A DNA stretch of 32,238 nucleotides from Anaerolineae bacterium (GCA_016929205.1 JAFGJF010000283.1:1-32238); one strand, 5' to 3'; positions 1-8,286 are shown, counted from the stretch's first letter. Notes: generated from the sequence alone by a model not told the origin. Numbers and translations are program-made.

Positions 1-425
1 ATCCAGCGCACGCCGAGGCGATACACCATCCGCAGGACGCCCAGGTCGCCTTCCAATCCTTCCGCCCCTTCCATACTGAGGATCCCCGCCACCTTGCCCT
101 CGGCCTTGGCCCGTTCAATGTCGACGGCGCTGGTGGCGAGGCACAGCTCGTCGGCATGCTGCTCCTGAAAGTGGTAAAAGGTATCGATCATACGCAGCGT
201 CTCGCGCACGGCCTGGGCGGGCAGAAATTGCGAGCGCAAATAACAGGCGAAATTCTGGGCCGTCACCCCGCCAGCCTTGAGACGTTCCAGGTCAATGTGC
301 CCCTTTTCCGCCTCCAGATGCTTGAGAAAAGGCGGAAATCCCTGCTCGCGCATCTGGATGCCCATCAACGTGTCACAGTGTCCGTCAATCACGATGCTCT
401 CTTGGTGTAATGCTGCTGCGTCCAA
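1..425 (-). CDS. Membrane dipeptidase, peptidase family M19 (partial, C-terminus beyond window)
   Basis: This is the first 141 codons of an M19 (renal dipeptidase type) zinc peptidase, which hydrolyses dipeptides, often with a D-residue at the C-terminal side. The HxD zinc motif is visible at H16/D18 in 'DGHCDTL', followed by the family block 'GGVTAQNFA' (residues 52-60) and the bridging-zinc Glu region 'SMEGAEG' (E119). I chose the TTG at 425 because an AGGAGG lies 5 nt upstream. The ATG at 439, which overlaps the upstream stop as ATGA, opens a frame that closes after 16 codons. The gene is the last visible member of a minus-strand operon after the DUF2723 gene and continues off the left edge. 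The family call is firm; substrate preference is unknown. Confidence 0.85.
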   Translation of the reverse strand, partial: MDAAALHQESIVIDGHCDTLMGIQMREQGFPPFLKHLEAEKGHIDLERLKAGGVTAQNFACYLRSQFLPAQAVRETLRMIDTFYHFQEQHADELCLATSAVDIERAKAEGKVAGILSMEGAEGLEGDLGVLRMVYRLGVRW

Positions 426-435
426 AATATCCTCC

Positions 436-3400
436 TCATTCATCCACTTGAATTGGTGTCAAGAACACCTTGTCGTCGATAACCGCCAGGTTACCATCCA
501 AGACCGGCAAACGGCCCAGGTCCGCGATGCGGTACAATCCCACCTCAACCTGGTATTTACCGGGCGCCAAATCCGCCGGCAGGGCAAAGGTATACGGGTC
601 GGAAACGCGTTCGCCGCGCCGCCAGCGGCTGGTCGGATACGTCCCATCGACCGGCTCGTTATCCTGTTGCGCGACGGGCAGGCCATTTTGTCCCAACACG
701 TGGACAAACACTTTATAGGGTTCGGCGATCGTGTCCGCCGCCTCCCAATCCAGGGTCAAACGAACCGTTTCCCCTGCGCGCAGCGTCTCTTGTTCGTAGG
801 CATAACTGCGCAGCCGGATCAGGTTGCCAAAATTGGCCACCGGCGGCGGCGCGTCGACGACCCGCATGGGCAGCCGCTGCTGCGCGCCGCTGCTGTCACT
901 GCGGACGACGATCCGGTCCAGCGTCTCCGAAACCTGAAATGCGTATGGAACGACGATCAGCGCCCCCGGCTGCCAGTCTTCCCGGTTCACCGCCAGGGCA
1001 GGCATGACCCACTCGGAACCATCCCGGTGAATCAATACGAGTTCGGGCAGGCTCGCCGGTGCGTGCCGCACCAACCACAACAATGACAGCGACAGCGTCT
1101 CGCCCTTTGCCGCCTCGCGCGGCGCATCGTGGCCCATCAACACCAGGTCGCGTCCCAGCGCTTTGCGGGCCGGCACGACCAGGCCGGCGTTCGCCCACCG
1201 CAGCGGTTTCCGAATCGTGATTTGGGCCACCTCTATGCTGTCCGTCCCGCTGCTGCTTTTTAACCCGCTGCCGGCAAAGGGCACGCCCATCGTCGCCAGC
1301 ACCTGGTACTCGCCCGAAGGCAGGTGCGGTGCCAGATCGAGTGCGTAATAGTCGGCGACCACCTCGCCCGGCTGCCAGCGCGACGTCGGATAGGTGCCGC
1401 CGACCGGGTGGCGATTCTGCTTTTCCAGCCAGTTGTAACCGGCCGCATCCACCAGGCGCACGGTGACCGCATAATCTCCGGCGGGCACTTGTATGGCCTG
1501 CCAAGACAGCGTCACGTGCAGCGTGCTGCCCCCCTCGATAACCGTTTCTGTCCCGTTCTCAAACGGCCGCGTGTTCCCTTCCGGCCCCGGTTCCGTGACC
1601 AGCAGATCGCTGCCCAGGAGACGCACACCACCTTCCAGATCCAGATCCAGCACGTGTGACGGTGCGGGCGGATCGACCTGCGGCTTGTCCAGGACGCGTA
1701 CCAGTGGCCCGGCAGACGAGAGCGCATCATGGCCGGACTGCACCAGGGGGCGCGCCAGGTACACAGGGCGTCCTTGTGCCAGCGCATCCCTGGCATATCC
1801 TTCCCACTGCCATTCGAGCGAGTCGACGGCCACGACCTGGACCTCTGGCGCTCTTTTTTCGACATACTGCATATACCACAACACCGTCGCCGGCAGCCAA
1901 TCGGCGACGATCAGCGCGTCGGGCGCCGCCGATTGCAGCGCCACCTGGCCAAACGTATGGTTGAAGGCCAGCCCGGCATACGCCCGCCGCTGGTCCAGCC
2001 CCGGCAGGCGTGTGATGCCCAGATAGAGGGGCAGGACGGCGACCAACAATATCCAGGCCAATGTCACCGGCTTGTGCGCGCGGCCGGACGCTTTGAGCAG
2101 GCGCGACCATAAAGAGGGGACAAAGGCGACCGCCGCCGCCGCACAAACGGCCAGCCACACATAGGCGGGCAAATAATAAACAAAGGTATTGGGCACGTAA
2201 TAATTGAGCGCAAAGCCGATCTCGGCCGCTGTTCCCGCCAGCAAAACCCAGGCGATCTCGCGTCTTTTCCAAAACAGCATGGTCCAACCACCGGCGGCCA
2301 ATACCAGGCCCACCGGTCCGAACTGCCGCACCAGCAGCGCCCCAAACGCGGCAAGACGCGCTGGCAGCGCCGCCAGCCCGCCGCGAAACACACCACTTTG
2401 ATACGTGCGCGCCAGGATCAGGTCCAGAAACGCGTCCACAGAATCGATGTGGATGTAGGCATAGGGTGGATCCAACGAACTGAACCAGGGCAGGCACAGG
2501 TACAGCAGCAGGGGAATCGTGGCGACGATCAGCAGCCGCCACCCCGTCTCGGACTTGCCATGCAAGATGGTGCGATCGGTAAACCAGATCAAAATAAAGC
2601 AGGCCGGGGCCAGCAAGATCATCGTCCGGTGATGGGCCAGGCTGAGGCCGCCGCACATCGCCCAGGCGTATAACCACCGCGTTGACCGCGTCTTTCGCCA
2701 CTGCAGCCCTAACCACAAGATCATGGCTACCCAAAACGCGTTCAAGGCGTACTTTTCGGCAATGACCGCCTGGCCCCAGAATGTCTCCGACACGGCCAAC
2801 AGCGCAGCGCCGGCTACCGACGCGGCTACCCCCAGGTCGAGCGCCCGCCCGCAGCGATAGATGCCCCACGCCGCCCCTGCTGCCGTTACGGCCGAGAAAA
2901 AATTGATCCGGTATGCGACGCTGCCGATGGGCAGCAGTGAAAAGAGCTTGCCCAATACGAGATAGAGGGGATAGCCGGTGGGGTGAGGGATACCCAGTGT
3001 GGGGATGACAAATTGAAACTCGCCGCTGTCGCCCGGCAGCACGGACGGCGCCAGGGTGATCGTGTACAGCGCAAGCGGGCTGGCAAACACAACGACGTCC
3101 CATATCCACCCGCCGATGCGGTGTCTTCGCGAGCCGCACAACCACCATACCCCGCCGATGCCGGCGACCAACGCCGCAATACCCCACAGGGGTGCAATGG
3201 CCGGCTGAACGAGAACCAATCCGCCGATCGCCAACGGCCATGTGCAGCTGGACAGCCTCTGCACGTCGACAGGCCGCTTTCGCATAGCGGTATAGGCCGG
3301 TAGGGCTGCCATGCCGATCAGCCCCCATGCCAGCAGCGAAACAGGCGATCCCAACCAGATCAATCGCCGAGGCCACATCTCGGACAAAATGCGAGCCAGC

Positions 3401-3522
3401 GACGCACACCAAACGCCGCTGGCCACCAGTACCATTCCCCACATTGTTGTCTCAACAGTCCAAAAACGGTTGTTCACATTCAGATGGGCACTTTTCGAGC
3501 GGTGCCAGGCAGACCGTCTCAT
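436..3522 (-). CDS. DUF2723 polytopic membrane protein with three C-terminal beta-sandwich modules
   Basis: A 1028-residue protein. The N-terminal half (about 25-500) is strongly hydrophobic with many membrane segments and carries the DUF2723 signature: 'PGDSGEFQ' at 163-170 and 'HPTGYPLY' at 180-187. DUF2723 proteins are regarded as GT-C-like glycosyltransferase relatives, so a lipid-linked sugar donor is plausible but not shown. After about 600 there is an extracytoplasmic part with three Ig-like modules (about 630-770, 785-890, 895-1025). The first and third share the block 'P-V-x-G-T-Y-P-T-S-R-W' (residues 706-716 and 957-967). The start ATG overlaps the upstream MBL gene stop as ATGA, which suggests translational coupling; M27 is an alternative start with no better RBS. 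It is probably a surface-glycan or cell-envelope protein. Confidence 0.8.
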   Translation of the reverse strand: MRRSAWHRSKSAHLNVNNRFWTVETTMWGMVLVASGVWCASLARILSEMWPRRLIWLGSPVSLLAWGLIGMAALPAYTAMRKRPVDVQRLSSCTWPLAIGGLVLVQPAIAPLWGIAALVAGIGGVWWLCGSRRHRIGGWIWDVVVFASPLALYTITLAPSVLPGDSGEFQFVIPTLGIPHPTGYPLYLVLGKLFSLLPIGSVAYRINFFSAVTAAGAAWGIYRCGRALDLGVAASVAGAALLAVSETFWGQAVIAEKYALNAFWVAMILWLGLQWRKTRSTRWLYAWAMCGGLSLAHHRTMILLAPACFILIWFTDRTILHGKSETGWRLLIVATIPLLLYLCLPWFSSLDPPYAYIHIDSVDAFLDLILARTYQSGVFRGGLAALPARLAAFGALLVRQFGPVGLVLAAGGWTMLFWKRREIAWVLLAGTAAEIGFALNYYVPNTFVYYLPAYVWLAVCAAAAVAFVPSLWSRLLKASGRAHKPVTLAWILLVAVLPLYLGITRLPGLDQRRAYAGLAFNHTFGQVALQSAAPDALIVADWLPATVLWYMQYVEKRAPEVQVVAVDSLEWQWEGYARDALAQGRPVYLARPLVQSGHDALSSAGPLVRVLDKPQVDPPAPSHVLDLDLEGGVRLLGSDLLVTEPGPEGNTRPFENGTETVIEGGSTLHVTLSWQAIQVPAGDYAVTVRLVDAAGYNWLEKQNRHPVGGTYPTSRWQPGEVVADYYALDLAPHLPSGEYQVLATMGVPFAGSGLKSSSGTDSIEVAQITIRKPLRWANAGLVVPARKALGRDLVLMGHDAPREAAKGETLSLSLLWLVRHAPASLPELVLIHRDGSEWVMPALAVNREDWQPGALIVVPYAFQVSETLDRIVVRSDSSGAQQRLPMRVVDAPPPVANFGNLIRLRSYAYEQETLRAGETVRLTLDWEAADTIAEPYKVFVHVLGQNGLPVAQQDNEPVDGTYPTSRWRRGERVSDPYTFALPADLAPGKYQVEVGLYRIADLGRLPVLDGNLAVIDDKVFLTPIQVDE

Positions 3523-4430
3523 AACTCGATGATCATACCTTCACGAGCCACAAATGCCCTGGGAAACACGGCCTGGGCTTCCTTTTCCATCTTGCGCATA
3601 AACGCGTCATCGTGATTGGCGTTGTGGTGAGTCAGTGCCAATCGTTTGACGCCGGCTTTCTGTCCGGCCTCAACCGCGATTCGCCAGGTGCTGTGTCCCC
3701 ACCCCTGGCGACAGAACGGCGGGCCGGTATACTCTTGATCCGTATACTCGGAATCGTGGATCATCAAGTCCGCATCCCTGGAAAACTGGATCAGCTCGGT
3801 GTCGCCGCCTTCGTATCCCTCCGTATCTGTAGCAAAAACTAACCGTTTGCCTTGGTATTCGATCCGGTAGCATATCGTGCCGCCCTTGGGATGGTTATGG
3901 CTGTGATAGATCCAGATTGTGACCGCCCAGGGCGGGATAAAGACCTTTTCGCGAGCCCAGTTCGCAACCACAGGTGCCAAGCCAGGGTGGCTGAGAATGA
4001 TCACCTTGTTTTCTTGAATGTTTTGAATCCGGCATACCTGGAGCAAATCCGATAGCTGGAAAGGCAGTACAGAAGGCATCATTGCTTCGACAAGAATATC
4101 CTCGATACTGGCGTCGGACAAGCGCGGCCCATAAATGTAAAACTCGCTGTCGTCAAGGCGCAGCGGCGCAAAAAACGATAGGCCTTGCGTATGATCGTGA
4201 TGGCCATGCGTAAACAACATCGTTGCCTTGATGGGCTGTCCATCTCGTTGGCGCTGCTCGACAAGCCGGTTCCCCAAACCAATAATGCCCGTCCCGGCGT
4301 CGATAACGATCAAATGTGGCCCTGCCCGGACTTCTAGACTGGTGGTGTTGCCGCCAAACTCTACGGTCTCGGGGCCGGCGACAGGATATCCCCCGCGAAC
4401 CCCCCAAAACTTTACCGTGAATTCCGACAT
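3519..4430 (-). CDS. MBL-fold metallo-hydrolase (PhnP/RNase Z-like subgroup)
   Basis: A 303-residue metallo-beta-lactamase-fold hydrolase. The N-terminus 'KFWGVRGGYP' and 'FGGNTTSLEV' are typical of the COG1235-like branch. The metal motif HxHxDH is complete at H75-H80 ('THGHHDHTQG'), with further likely ligands in 'IHDSEY', 'GHSTW' and 'LTHHNANHDD' near the C-terminus. The substrate cannot be told from sequence; relatives include cyclic phosphodiesterases and tRNA 3'-processing-like enzymes. I use the ATG at 4430, not the ATG at 4535, because the conserved domain begins right after it, a GAAGGGA lies upstream, and a clear promoter (-10 at 4474-4479) sits downstream of the longer start. Its stop overlaps the DUF2723 start by ATGA. 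Confidence 0.82.
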   Translation of the reverse strand: MSEFTVKFWGVRGGYPVAGPETVEFGGNTTSLEVRAGPHLIVIDAGTGIIGLGNRLVEQRQRDGQPIKATMLFTHGHHDHTQGLSFFAPLRLDDSEFYIYGPRLSDASIEDILVEAMMPSVLPFQLSDLLQVCRIQNIQENKVIILSHPGLAPVVANWAREKVFIPPWAVTIWIYHSHNHPKGGTICYRIEYQGKRLVFATDTEGYEGGDTELIQFSRDADLMIHDSEYTDQEYTGPPFCRQGWGHSTWRIAVEAGQKAGVKRLALTHHNANHDDAFMRKMEKEAQAVFPRAFVAREGMIIEL

Positions 4431-4473
4431 TGCGCCAGTTTCCCTTCTACACGTTTTCGACTGCGATGTAGGC

Positions 4474-4502
4474 ATTTTAACAGATTTTCCGAGATTCGTC
4501 AA
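4474..4502 (-). promoter_or_regulatory. Sigma70-type promoter for the MBL-DUF2723-dipeptidase genes
   Basis: Reading the minus strand, TTGACG (4502-4497), a 17-nt spacer and TAAAAT (4479-4474) lie about 45 nt upstream of the MBL start at 4430. The arrangement is near-consensus and sits just after the nrdG stop. The downstream genes can therefore be transcribed independently of the nrd genes. Confidence 0.7.
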
Positions 4503-4555
4503 AGAGTGTCCTTGTTCAATGAATATTTTCATCAACTCGGATCACGGAACAAAAC

Positions 4556-5251
4556 TCAGATGCCTCGCACCAGCACTTCGCCGGCAAACTGGCGGGCCAG
4601 GTCAGCCATGTCTCGGATTTGCTCCGGCAAGTATGGGGTCAGCGCGAGCAGTGCCGGATCGAGTGTGTTGCGCGGGACAAACTGCTGCAAGGCGTATCGC
4701 CTCGCGCCTCCGATCCAGCGGGCAATCGCGACGATATCGTCTTGATCGAGCATGCCGGGCACGACCGTCGTCCGAAACTCGTACTCGCCCCCGCCGCCGA
4801 GCAGCAGATCGATGCTGCGTTGCACGAGCTGGACGTCTACATGGACGCCGGCGGCCAGGCTGTATTTGGAACCCGGCGCTTTGACGTCCATCGCCACGTA
4901 ATCGACCAGGCGATTGTTCATCAAGTTCTGCAGCACGTCGGGGCGGCACCCATTGGTATCGAGCTTGACCAGAAACCCCAACGCGTGCACCCGTTCGCAG
5001 AAAACAGCCAGGTCCGCCTGCAGCGTCGGTTCGCCGCCGCTGACCACGACACCATCGAGCAGGCCGCGTCGTTTTTCCAAAAAGGTCCAGAGTTCTGATT
5101 CGGGAATATCGGGAAGGTCGTGTGGATACAGGACGAGATCGCGGTTGTGACAGTTGGGACAACGCAAGTTGCAACCTCCACAGAAAAGCGAGGTTGCAAC
5201 CTGGCCGGGGAAATCGAGTAATGTGGATTTGATCCATCCCTTGATGTGCAT
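4556..5251 (-). CDS. nrdG: Anaerobic ribonucleotide reductase activating protein (radical SAM, NrdG2-like)
   Basis: A 231-residue radical SAM activase. It reduces S-adenosylmethionine with a [4Fe-4S] cluster to make the 5'-deoxyadenosyl radical that installs the glycyl radical on class III ribonucleotide reductase. The cluster motif CxxxCxxC is at C27, C31 and C34, with an extra C24 just before. 'SGGEPT' at 71-76 is the SAM-contact motif and 'KLDTNG' follows. The N-terminus 'IKGWIKSTLLDFPG' is typical of the NrdG2 (TIGR02495-like) group, which is longer than E. coli NrdG. The ATG follows directly on the TAG of the 52-residue glycyl-radical ORF with no separate RBS, suggesting termination-reinitiation and matched expression. 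The assignment is supported by motifs and by adjacency to nrdD and nrdR. Confidence 0.9.
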   Translation of the reverse strand: MHIKGWIKSTLLDFPGQVATSLFCGGCNLRCPNCHNRDLVLYPHDLPDIPESELWTFLEKRRGLLDGVVVSGGEPTLQADLAVFCERVHALGFLVKLDTNGCRPDVLQNLMNNRLVDYVAMDVKAPGSKYSLAAGVHVDVQLVQRSIDLLLGGGGEYEFRTTVVPGMLDQDDIVAIARWIGGARRYALQQFVPRNTLDPALLALTPYLPEQIRDMADLARQFAGEVLVRGI

Positions 5252-5410
5252 CTATTTGTCGGATTTGACCGTTTCAGCCTGTTCCTTTTCCACGCGATAG
5301 GTCGATCGCTCTTTGAACTCTTGGCGCTTGCCCTTGTTCCAGTTCTGAACAGGGCGAAGATAGCCGACGACCCGAGAATACACTTCACAAGGAACCTTTT
5401 TTTCCGCCAT
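5252..5410 (-). CDS. Stand-alone glycyl-radical C-terminal piece of class III ribonucleotide reductase (52 aa)
   Basis: This 52-residue ORF has a strong RBS (GGAGG, 5 nt before the ATG) and encodes 'CEVYSRVVGYLRPV' (8-21) followed by 'WNKGKRQEF' (24-32). In contiguous NrdD proteins this is the extreme C-terminal glycyl-radical loop (E. coli has 'RRVCGYLG'), so G16 is the predicted radical residue. The 693-codon frame next door, which carries nrdD, stops 62 nt upstream without any such motif. The small protein therefore seems to supply the missing radical loop in trans. A short acidic/basic tail (36-52) follows. It sits between nrdD and nrdG, abutting nrdG (TAG then ATG). The homology is clear by eye; assembly with NrdD and radical formation are inferred. 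Confidence 0.85.
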   Translation of the reverse strand: MAEKKVPCEVYSRVVGYLRPVQNWNKGKRQEFKERSTYRVEKEQAETVKSDK

Positions 5411-5472
5411 GTTTGCCTCCAATCCTTTCTGTGAAATTGATTAACGTTGGCAATCGAGATGATATGACCACT

Positions 5473-7494
5473 CTATACTTTTATCCCATAGTGAGCAAGT
5501 GCTTCCTCGCTATGGTCGTAAGGACAAAACTCGTGTTCGCCCGCAATGTAACCGTGCACCGGGCAAATGCTAAACGTCGGCGTCAGCGTATAATAGGGCA
5601 GCCGGTAATTTTCGGCGATGCGCCGCACCAACAATCGCGCCTGCTTCCAATCGTCGATGCGCTCGCCGACGAACCCGTGCAGCACCGTTCCACCCGTATA
5701 AAGCACCTGCAGGTCGTCCTGGTGTTCCAGGGCCTCGAAAATATCGTCCGTATAGCGCACCGGAAGGTGTGTCGAATTGGTATAATAGGGGACCTCGTCC
5801 GTCCCGGCTGTTTTCATGTCCGGGTACCGTTCCTTGTCCGCTTTGGCCAACCGGTAAGACGCTCCCTCGGCAGGTGTTGCCTCCAGGTTGAACAACACGT
5901 TATCCTCTTCCTGATACATCACCAACCGTTCGCGCATAAACTCGAGCACCTGGACGGCAAATGTCTTTCCAATCGGATCGGCAATGTCTTTGTCCAAAAA
6001 GTTGAGACATGCCTCGTTCATACCGTTCAGTCCGATCGTCGAAAAATGATTCGCCCAATACGTTCCTTGACTCTGCTTGATATTTTTCAAATAATACCGG
6101 CTGTATGGGTACAACCCTTGTTCGGTCAGCTGCTCCAGCATCTTGCGCTTGATCTGCAAGCTGGTGCGAGCAATATCCATCAACCGGGAAAGCCGCCTGT
6201 AAAAATCGGGTTCATCTTGAGCAAGATACCCCAGGCGCGCCATATTGATCGTGACCACGCCAATCGAACCGGTGAGGGGGTTGGCGCCGAACAGCCCGCC
6301 GCCGCGCTTGCGCAATTCACGGTTGTCCAGGCGCAGCCGGCAGCACATCGAACGCGCGTCCTCGGGGCTCATATCGCTGTTGATAAAATTCGAAAAGTAG
6401 GGAATACCATATTTGGCCGTCATGCGCCAGATGGGCTCCAACATGGGATTATCCCATTCGAAATCGCGCGAGATATTGTACGTCGGAATGGGAAACGTGA
6501 ACACGCGGCCCTTGGCATCGCCTTCCAGCATGATTTCTGCAAAGGCACGGTTGATCATGTTCATCTCGGCCTGGAATTCGCCGTATGTCTCTTTGCGCAT
6601 CTCGCCGCCAATGATGACCGGTTGATCCTGAAGGACGGATGAAGGAACCAGGTCAAAAGTCAGATTGGTAAACGGCGTCTGGAATCCAACGCGAGTAGGC
6701 ACATTGATGTTGAATACAAATTCCTGTATCGCCTGTTTGACCGCTTTGTAATCCAGGCCGTCGTAGCGAACAAAAGGAGCCAGCAGCGTGTCGAAATTGG
6801 AGGCAGCCTGGGCCCCCGCCGATTCGCCCTGCAGCGTGTAGAAAAAATTGACCAGTTGTCCCAACGCCGTACGCAGATGTCGAGGGGGCGCGCTCTCCAA
6901 TTTGGCCGTCACGCCACCAAATCCCACCTGCAGCAATTCCTGCAAATCCCAGCCACAACAATAAGTAGACAGCATACCCAGGTCGTGAATGTGGAAATCG
7001 CCCCCGGTATGTGCGTCTTGCACCTCGATTGGATAGACCTTTTGTAGCCAATAATTGGCCGCGATCGAAGAAGCAATGTAAAAATTGAGCCCCTGGAGGG
7101 AATAGTTCATATTGCTGTTTTCGTTCACCCGCCAGTCGGCACGCTTTAAATAATCATCTACCAGCTTGACGCCATCCAGCATCATCCGCTGCGTATCGCG
7201 CACCGAGGCGCGTTGTTGGCGGTAAAGGATGTACGCTTTGGCAATCCGGGGATTTCCCGTCTTGATCAGGACCTCTTCAACCGTATCCTGGATCTGTTCG
7301 ACGTTTGGATAATGGCCGTTCGAGCCAAATCGCTCATCCAGGATGCCGATTGTCGCCCAGGAAAGGGTCTCTGCCCATTGGCGACCTTCGCCGTTGCCCA
7401 CAGCGTTCGCAGCAGCATAAATCGCGTTCTCAATTCGTTTACGGTCAAACGGAACAATACTGTCGTCTCGCTTGATCACGCGGTCTATTGGCAT
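5473..7494 (-). CDS. nrdD: Class III (anaerobic) ribonucleoside-triphosphate reductase catalytic subunit lacking its glycyl-radical tail
   Basis: This enzyme reduces ribonucleoside triphosphates to dNTPs without oxygen. From the ATG at 7494 (GAGGAGG just upstream; the frame is open for 20 more codons, but those look non-coding) it is 673 residues. An ATP-cone covers about residues 3-95. 'STYCCGWDLQELL' near 176-188 and 'SMCCRLRLD' near 382-390 hold the conserved cysteines of the active site, and 'NPLTGSIGVVTIN' is a family hallmark. The C-terminus has the metal-binding remnant 'CPVHGYI...CPYDH' (C644, H647, C657, H661) where contiguous NrdDs carry two Cys pairs. It then ends 11 residues later, before the glycyl-radical loop, which is encoded separately by the next small gene. 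Confidence 0.93.
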   Translation of the reverse strand: MPIDRVIKRDDSIVPFDRKRIENAIYAAANAVGNGEGRQWAETLSWATIGILDERFGSNGHYPNVEQIQDTVEEVLIKTGNPRIAKAYILYRQQRASVRDTQRMMLDGVKLVDDYLKRADWRVNENSNMNYSLQGLNFYIASSIAANYWLQKVYPIEVQDAHTGGDFHIHDLGMLSTYCCGWDLQELLQVGFGGVTAKLESAPPRHLRTALGQLVNFFYTLQGESAGAQAASNFDTLLAPFVRYDGLDYKAVKQAIQEFVFNINVPTRVGFQTPFTNLTFDLVPSSVLQDQPVIIGGEMRKETYGEFQAEMNMINRAFAEIMLEGDAKGRVFTFPIPTYNISRDFEWDNPMLEPIWRMTAKYGIPYFSNFINSDMSPEDARSMCCRLRLDNRELRKRGGGLFGANPLTGSIGVVTINMARLGYLAQDEPDFYRRLSRLMDIARTSLQIKRKMLEQLTEQGLYPYSRYYLKNIKQSQGTYWANHFSTIGLNGMNEACLNFLDKDIADPIGKTFAVQVLEFMRERLVMYQEEDNVLFNLEATPAEGASYRLAKADKERYPDMKTAGTDEVPYYTNSTHLPVRYTDDIFEALEHQDDLQVLYTGGTVLHGFVGERIDDWKQARLLVRRIAENYRLPYYTLTPTFSICPVHGYIAGEHEFCPYDHSEEALAHYGIKV

Positions 7495-7522
7495 TTTTCC
7501 TCCTCTATTCTGACCAGGCCTT

Positions 7523-7658
7523 CTGTCGAAACCGCCGAATCCCGACAGGCTCATCCAGTAACAGCAATACCTCGTAGAAAAAACACGAGGGCATAACTAT
7601 GCCCCCGGTAAGCCTTTGCACCCGTCGTCTTGTTTTTGTGCGGTCGCACCGGACGACG
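7523..7658 (-). promoter_or_regulatory. Structured nrdR-nrdD intergenic leader, possible attenuator
   Basis: The 186 nt between nrdR and nrdD hold several inverted repeats on the transcribed (minus) strand. CGTCGTC/GACGACG (7658-7652 with 7629-7623) encloses GTGCG/CGCAC (7649-7645 with 7642-7638). Further on come a 7-bp hairpin GGGCATA/TATGCCC (7604-7598 with 7595-7589), CTCGT/ACGAG (7589-7585 with 7575-7571) whose loop holds six T, and CTGTCG/CGACAG (7548-7543 with 7528-7523). The third hairpin followed by the T-run resembles a terminator whose T-run can be sequestered by the fourth. I do not recognise a known riboswitch here. Confidence 0.4.
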
Positions 7659-7680
7659 ATCTCAAAGGTTCATCCAAATG

Positions 7681-8139
7681 TTATTTTTTGTTCTGACGCT
7701 CTAATAGCTGATCCACTTGCTCCTTCATACGTGCCAGATTGGTAATCGGCATGTACACCGACGCAAATAAAAGATAGGCGATCTCGTCAATATCTTTGAG
7801 CCGCTCCATAACAATATCGCCGATAGCGCGGCTGTCGATCTCGACCTTGCCGCGATGGTGCATATCGGCCTCTACCTGGTCTACCAGCTTTTCCAGGTCT
7901 TCGACCGAGATCGGCCGCTTGGCGCATGCCTTCCGAATGCCCAACATCAACTTGTCGCGGTCAAACTCTTCCCGGCGGCCATCGCTTTTGACGACAACAG
8001 GGTTGATCAAGGCGACATATTCATAGGTCGTGAATCGGCGCTCACAAACATCGCACTGGCGGCGGCGGCGAATACGCTCACCTGAAGGGCGTGTATCAAT
8101 GACTCGTGAGTCGTGTTCTCCACAATATGGGCACTTCAT
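7681..8139 (-). CDS. nrdR: Transcriptional repressor NrdR
   Basis: A 152-residue NrdR, the normal family length. It has an N-terminal zinc ribbon (C3, C6, C29, C32) with the DNA-contacting stretch 'RPSGERIRRRRQC', then an ATP-cone (about 47-137) that senses ATP/dATP levels. It represses ribonucleotide reductase genes by binding paired NrdR boxes. Here it is first in the nrdR-nrdD-nrdD tail-nrdG cluster and lies behind a promoter overlapped by two such boxes, so autoregulation together with the reductase is likely. The identification is secure. Confidence 0.96.
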   Translation of the reverse strand: MKCPYCGEHDSRVIDTRPSGERIRRRRQCDVCERRFTTYEYVALINPVVVKSDGRREEFDRDKLMLGIRKACAKRPISVEDLEKLVDQVEADMHHRGKVEIDSRAIGDIVMERLKDIDEIAYLLFASVYMPITNLARMKEQVDQLLERQNKK

Positions 8140-8270
8140 AACATGCTCCCCGGCAAGTCGCAGAAAAGAGAAAAAGGCACCCTTGACAAATAGGAGAATT
8201 CAAGCTTTACGATGGATGTCGTGTTGGTTAGAGGATAAAAAAGGAGCGATCAACATCCCTCCCTATCACT

Positions 8271-8286
8271 ATACTAATTATAGAAT
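8271..8286 (-). promoter_or_regulatory. NrdR box 1, overlapping the -10
   Basis: On the minus strand the core CTATAATTAG fits the NrdR core CwATATnTwG with one mismatch, and the full 16 bases match the acaCwATATnTwGtgt consensus at 12 positions. It contains the promoter TATAAT. Its distance to box 2 is exactly 31 bp centre to centre, the spacing reported for NrdR box pairs. Confidence 0.7.

Noticed and set aside
1727..3442. 571-codon open frame inside the DUF2723 gene in another frame
   Set aside because: Low-complexity Arg/Gly-rich composition without domains; the DUF2723 frame has clear motifs and membrane segments.
4431..4535. Longer start for the MBL hydrolase adding 35 residues
   Set aside because: A promoter (-10 at 4474-4479) lies inside that extension and the conserved domain begins right after the ATG at 4430.
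7523..7658. Known riboswitch (cobalamin or c-di-GMP-I) before nrdD
   Set aside because: No B12 box; a GGGTGCAAAGGC stretch only loosely recalls the c-di-GMP-I core and the other conserved parts are missing.
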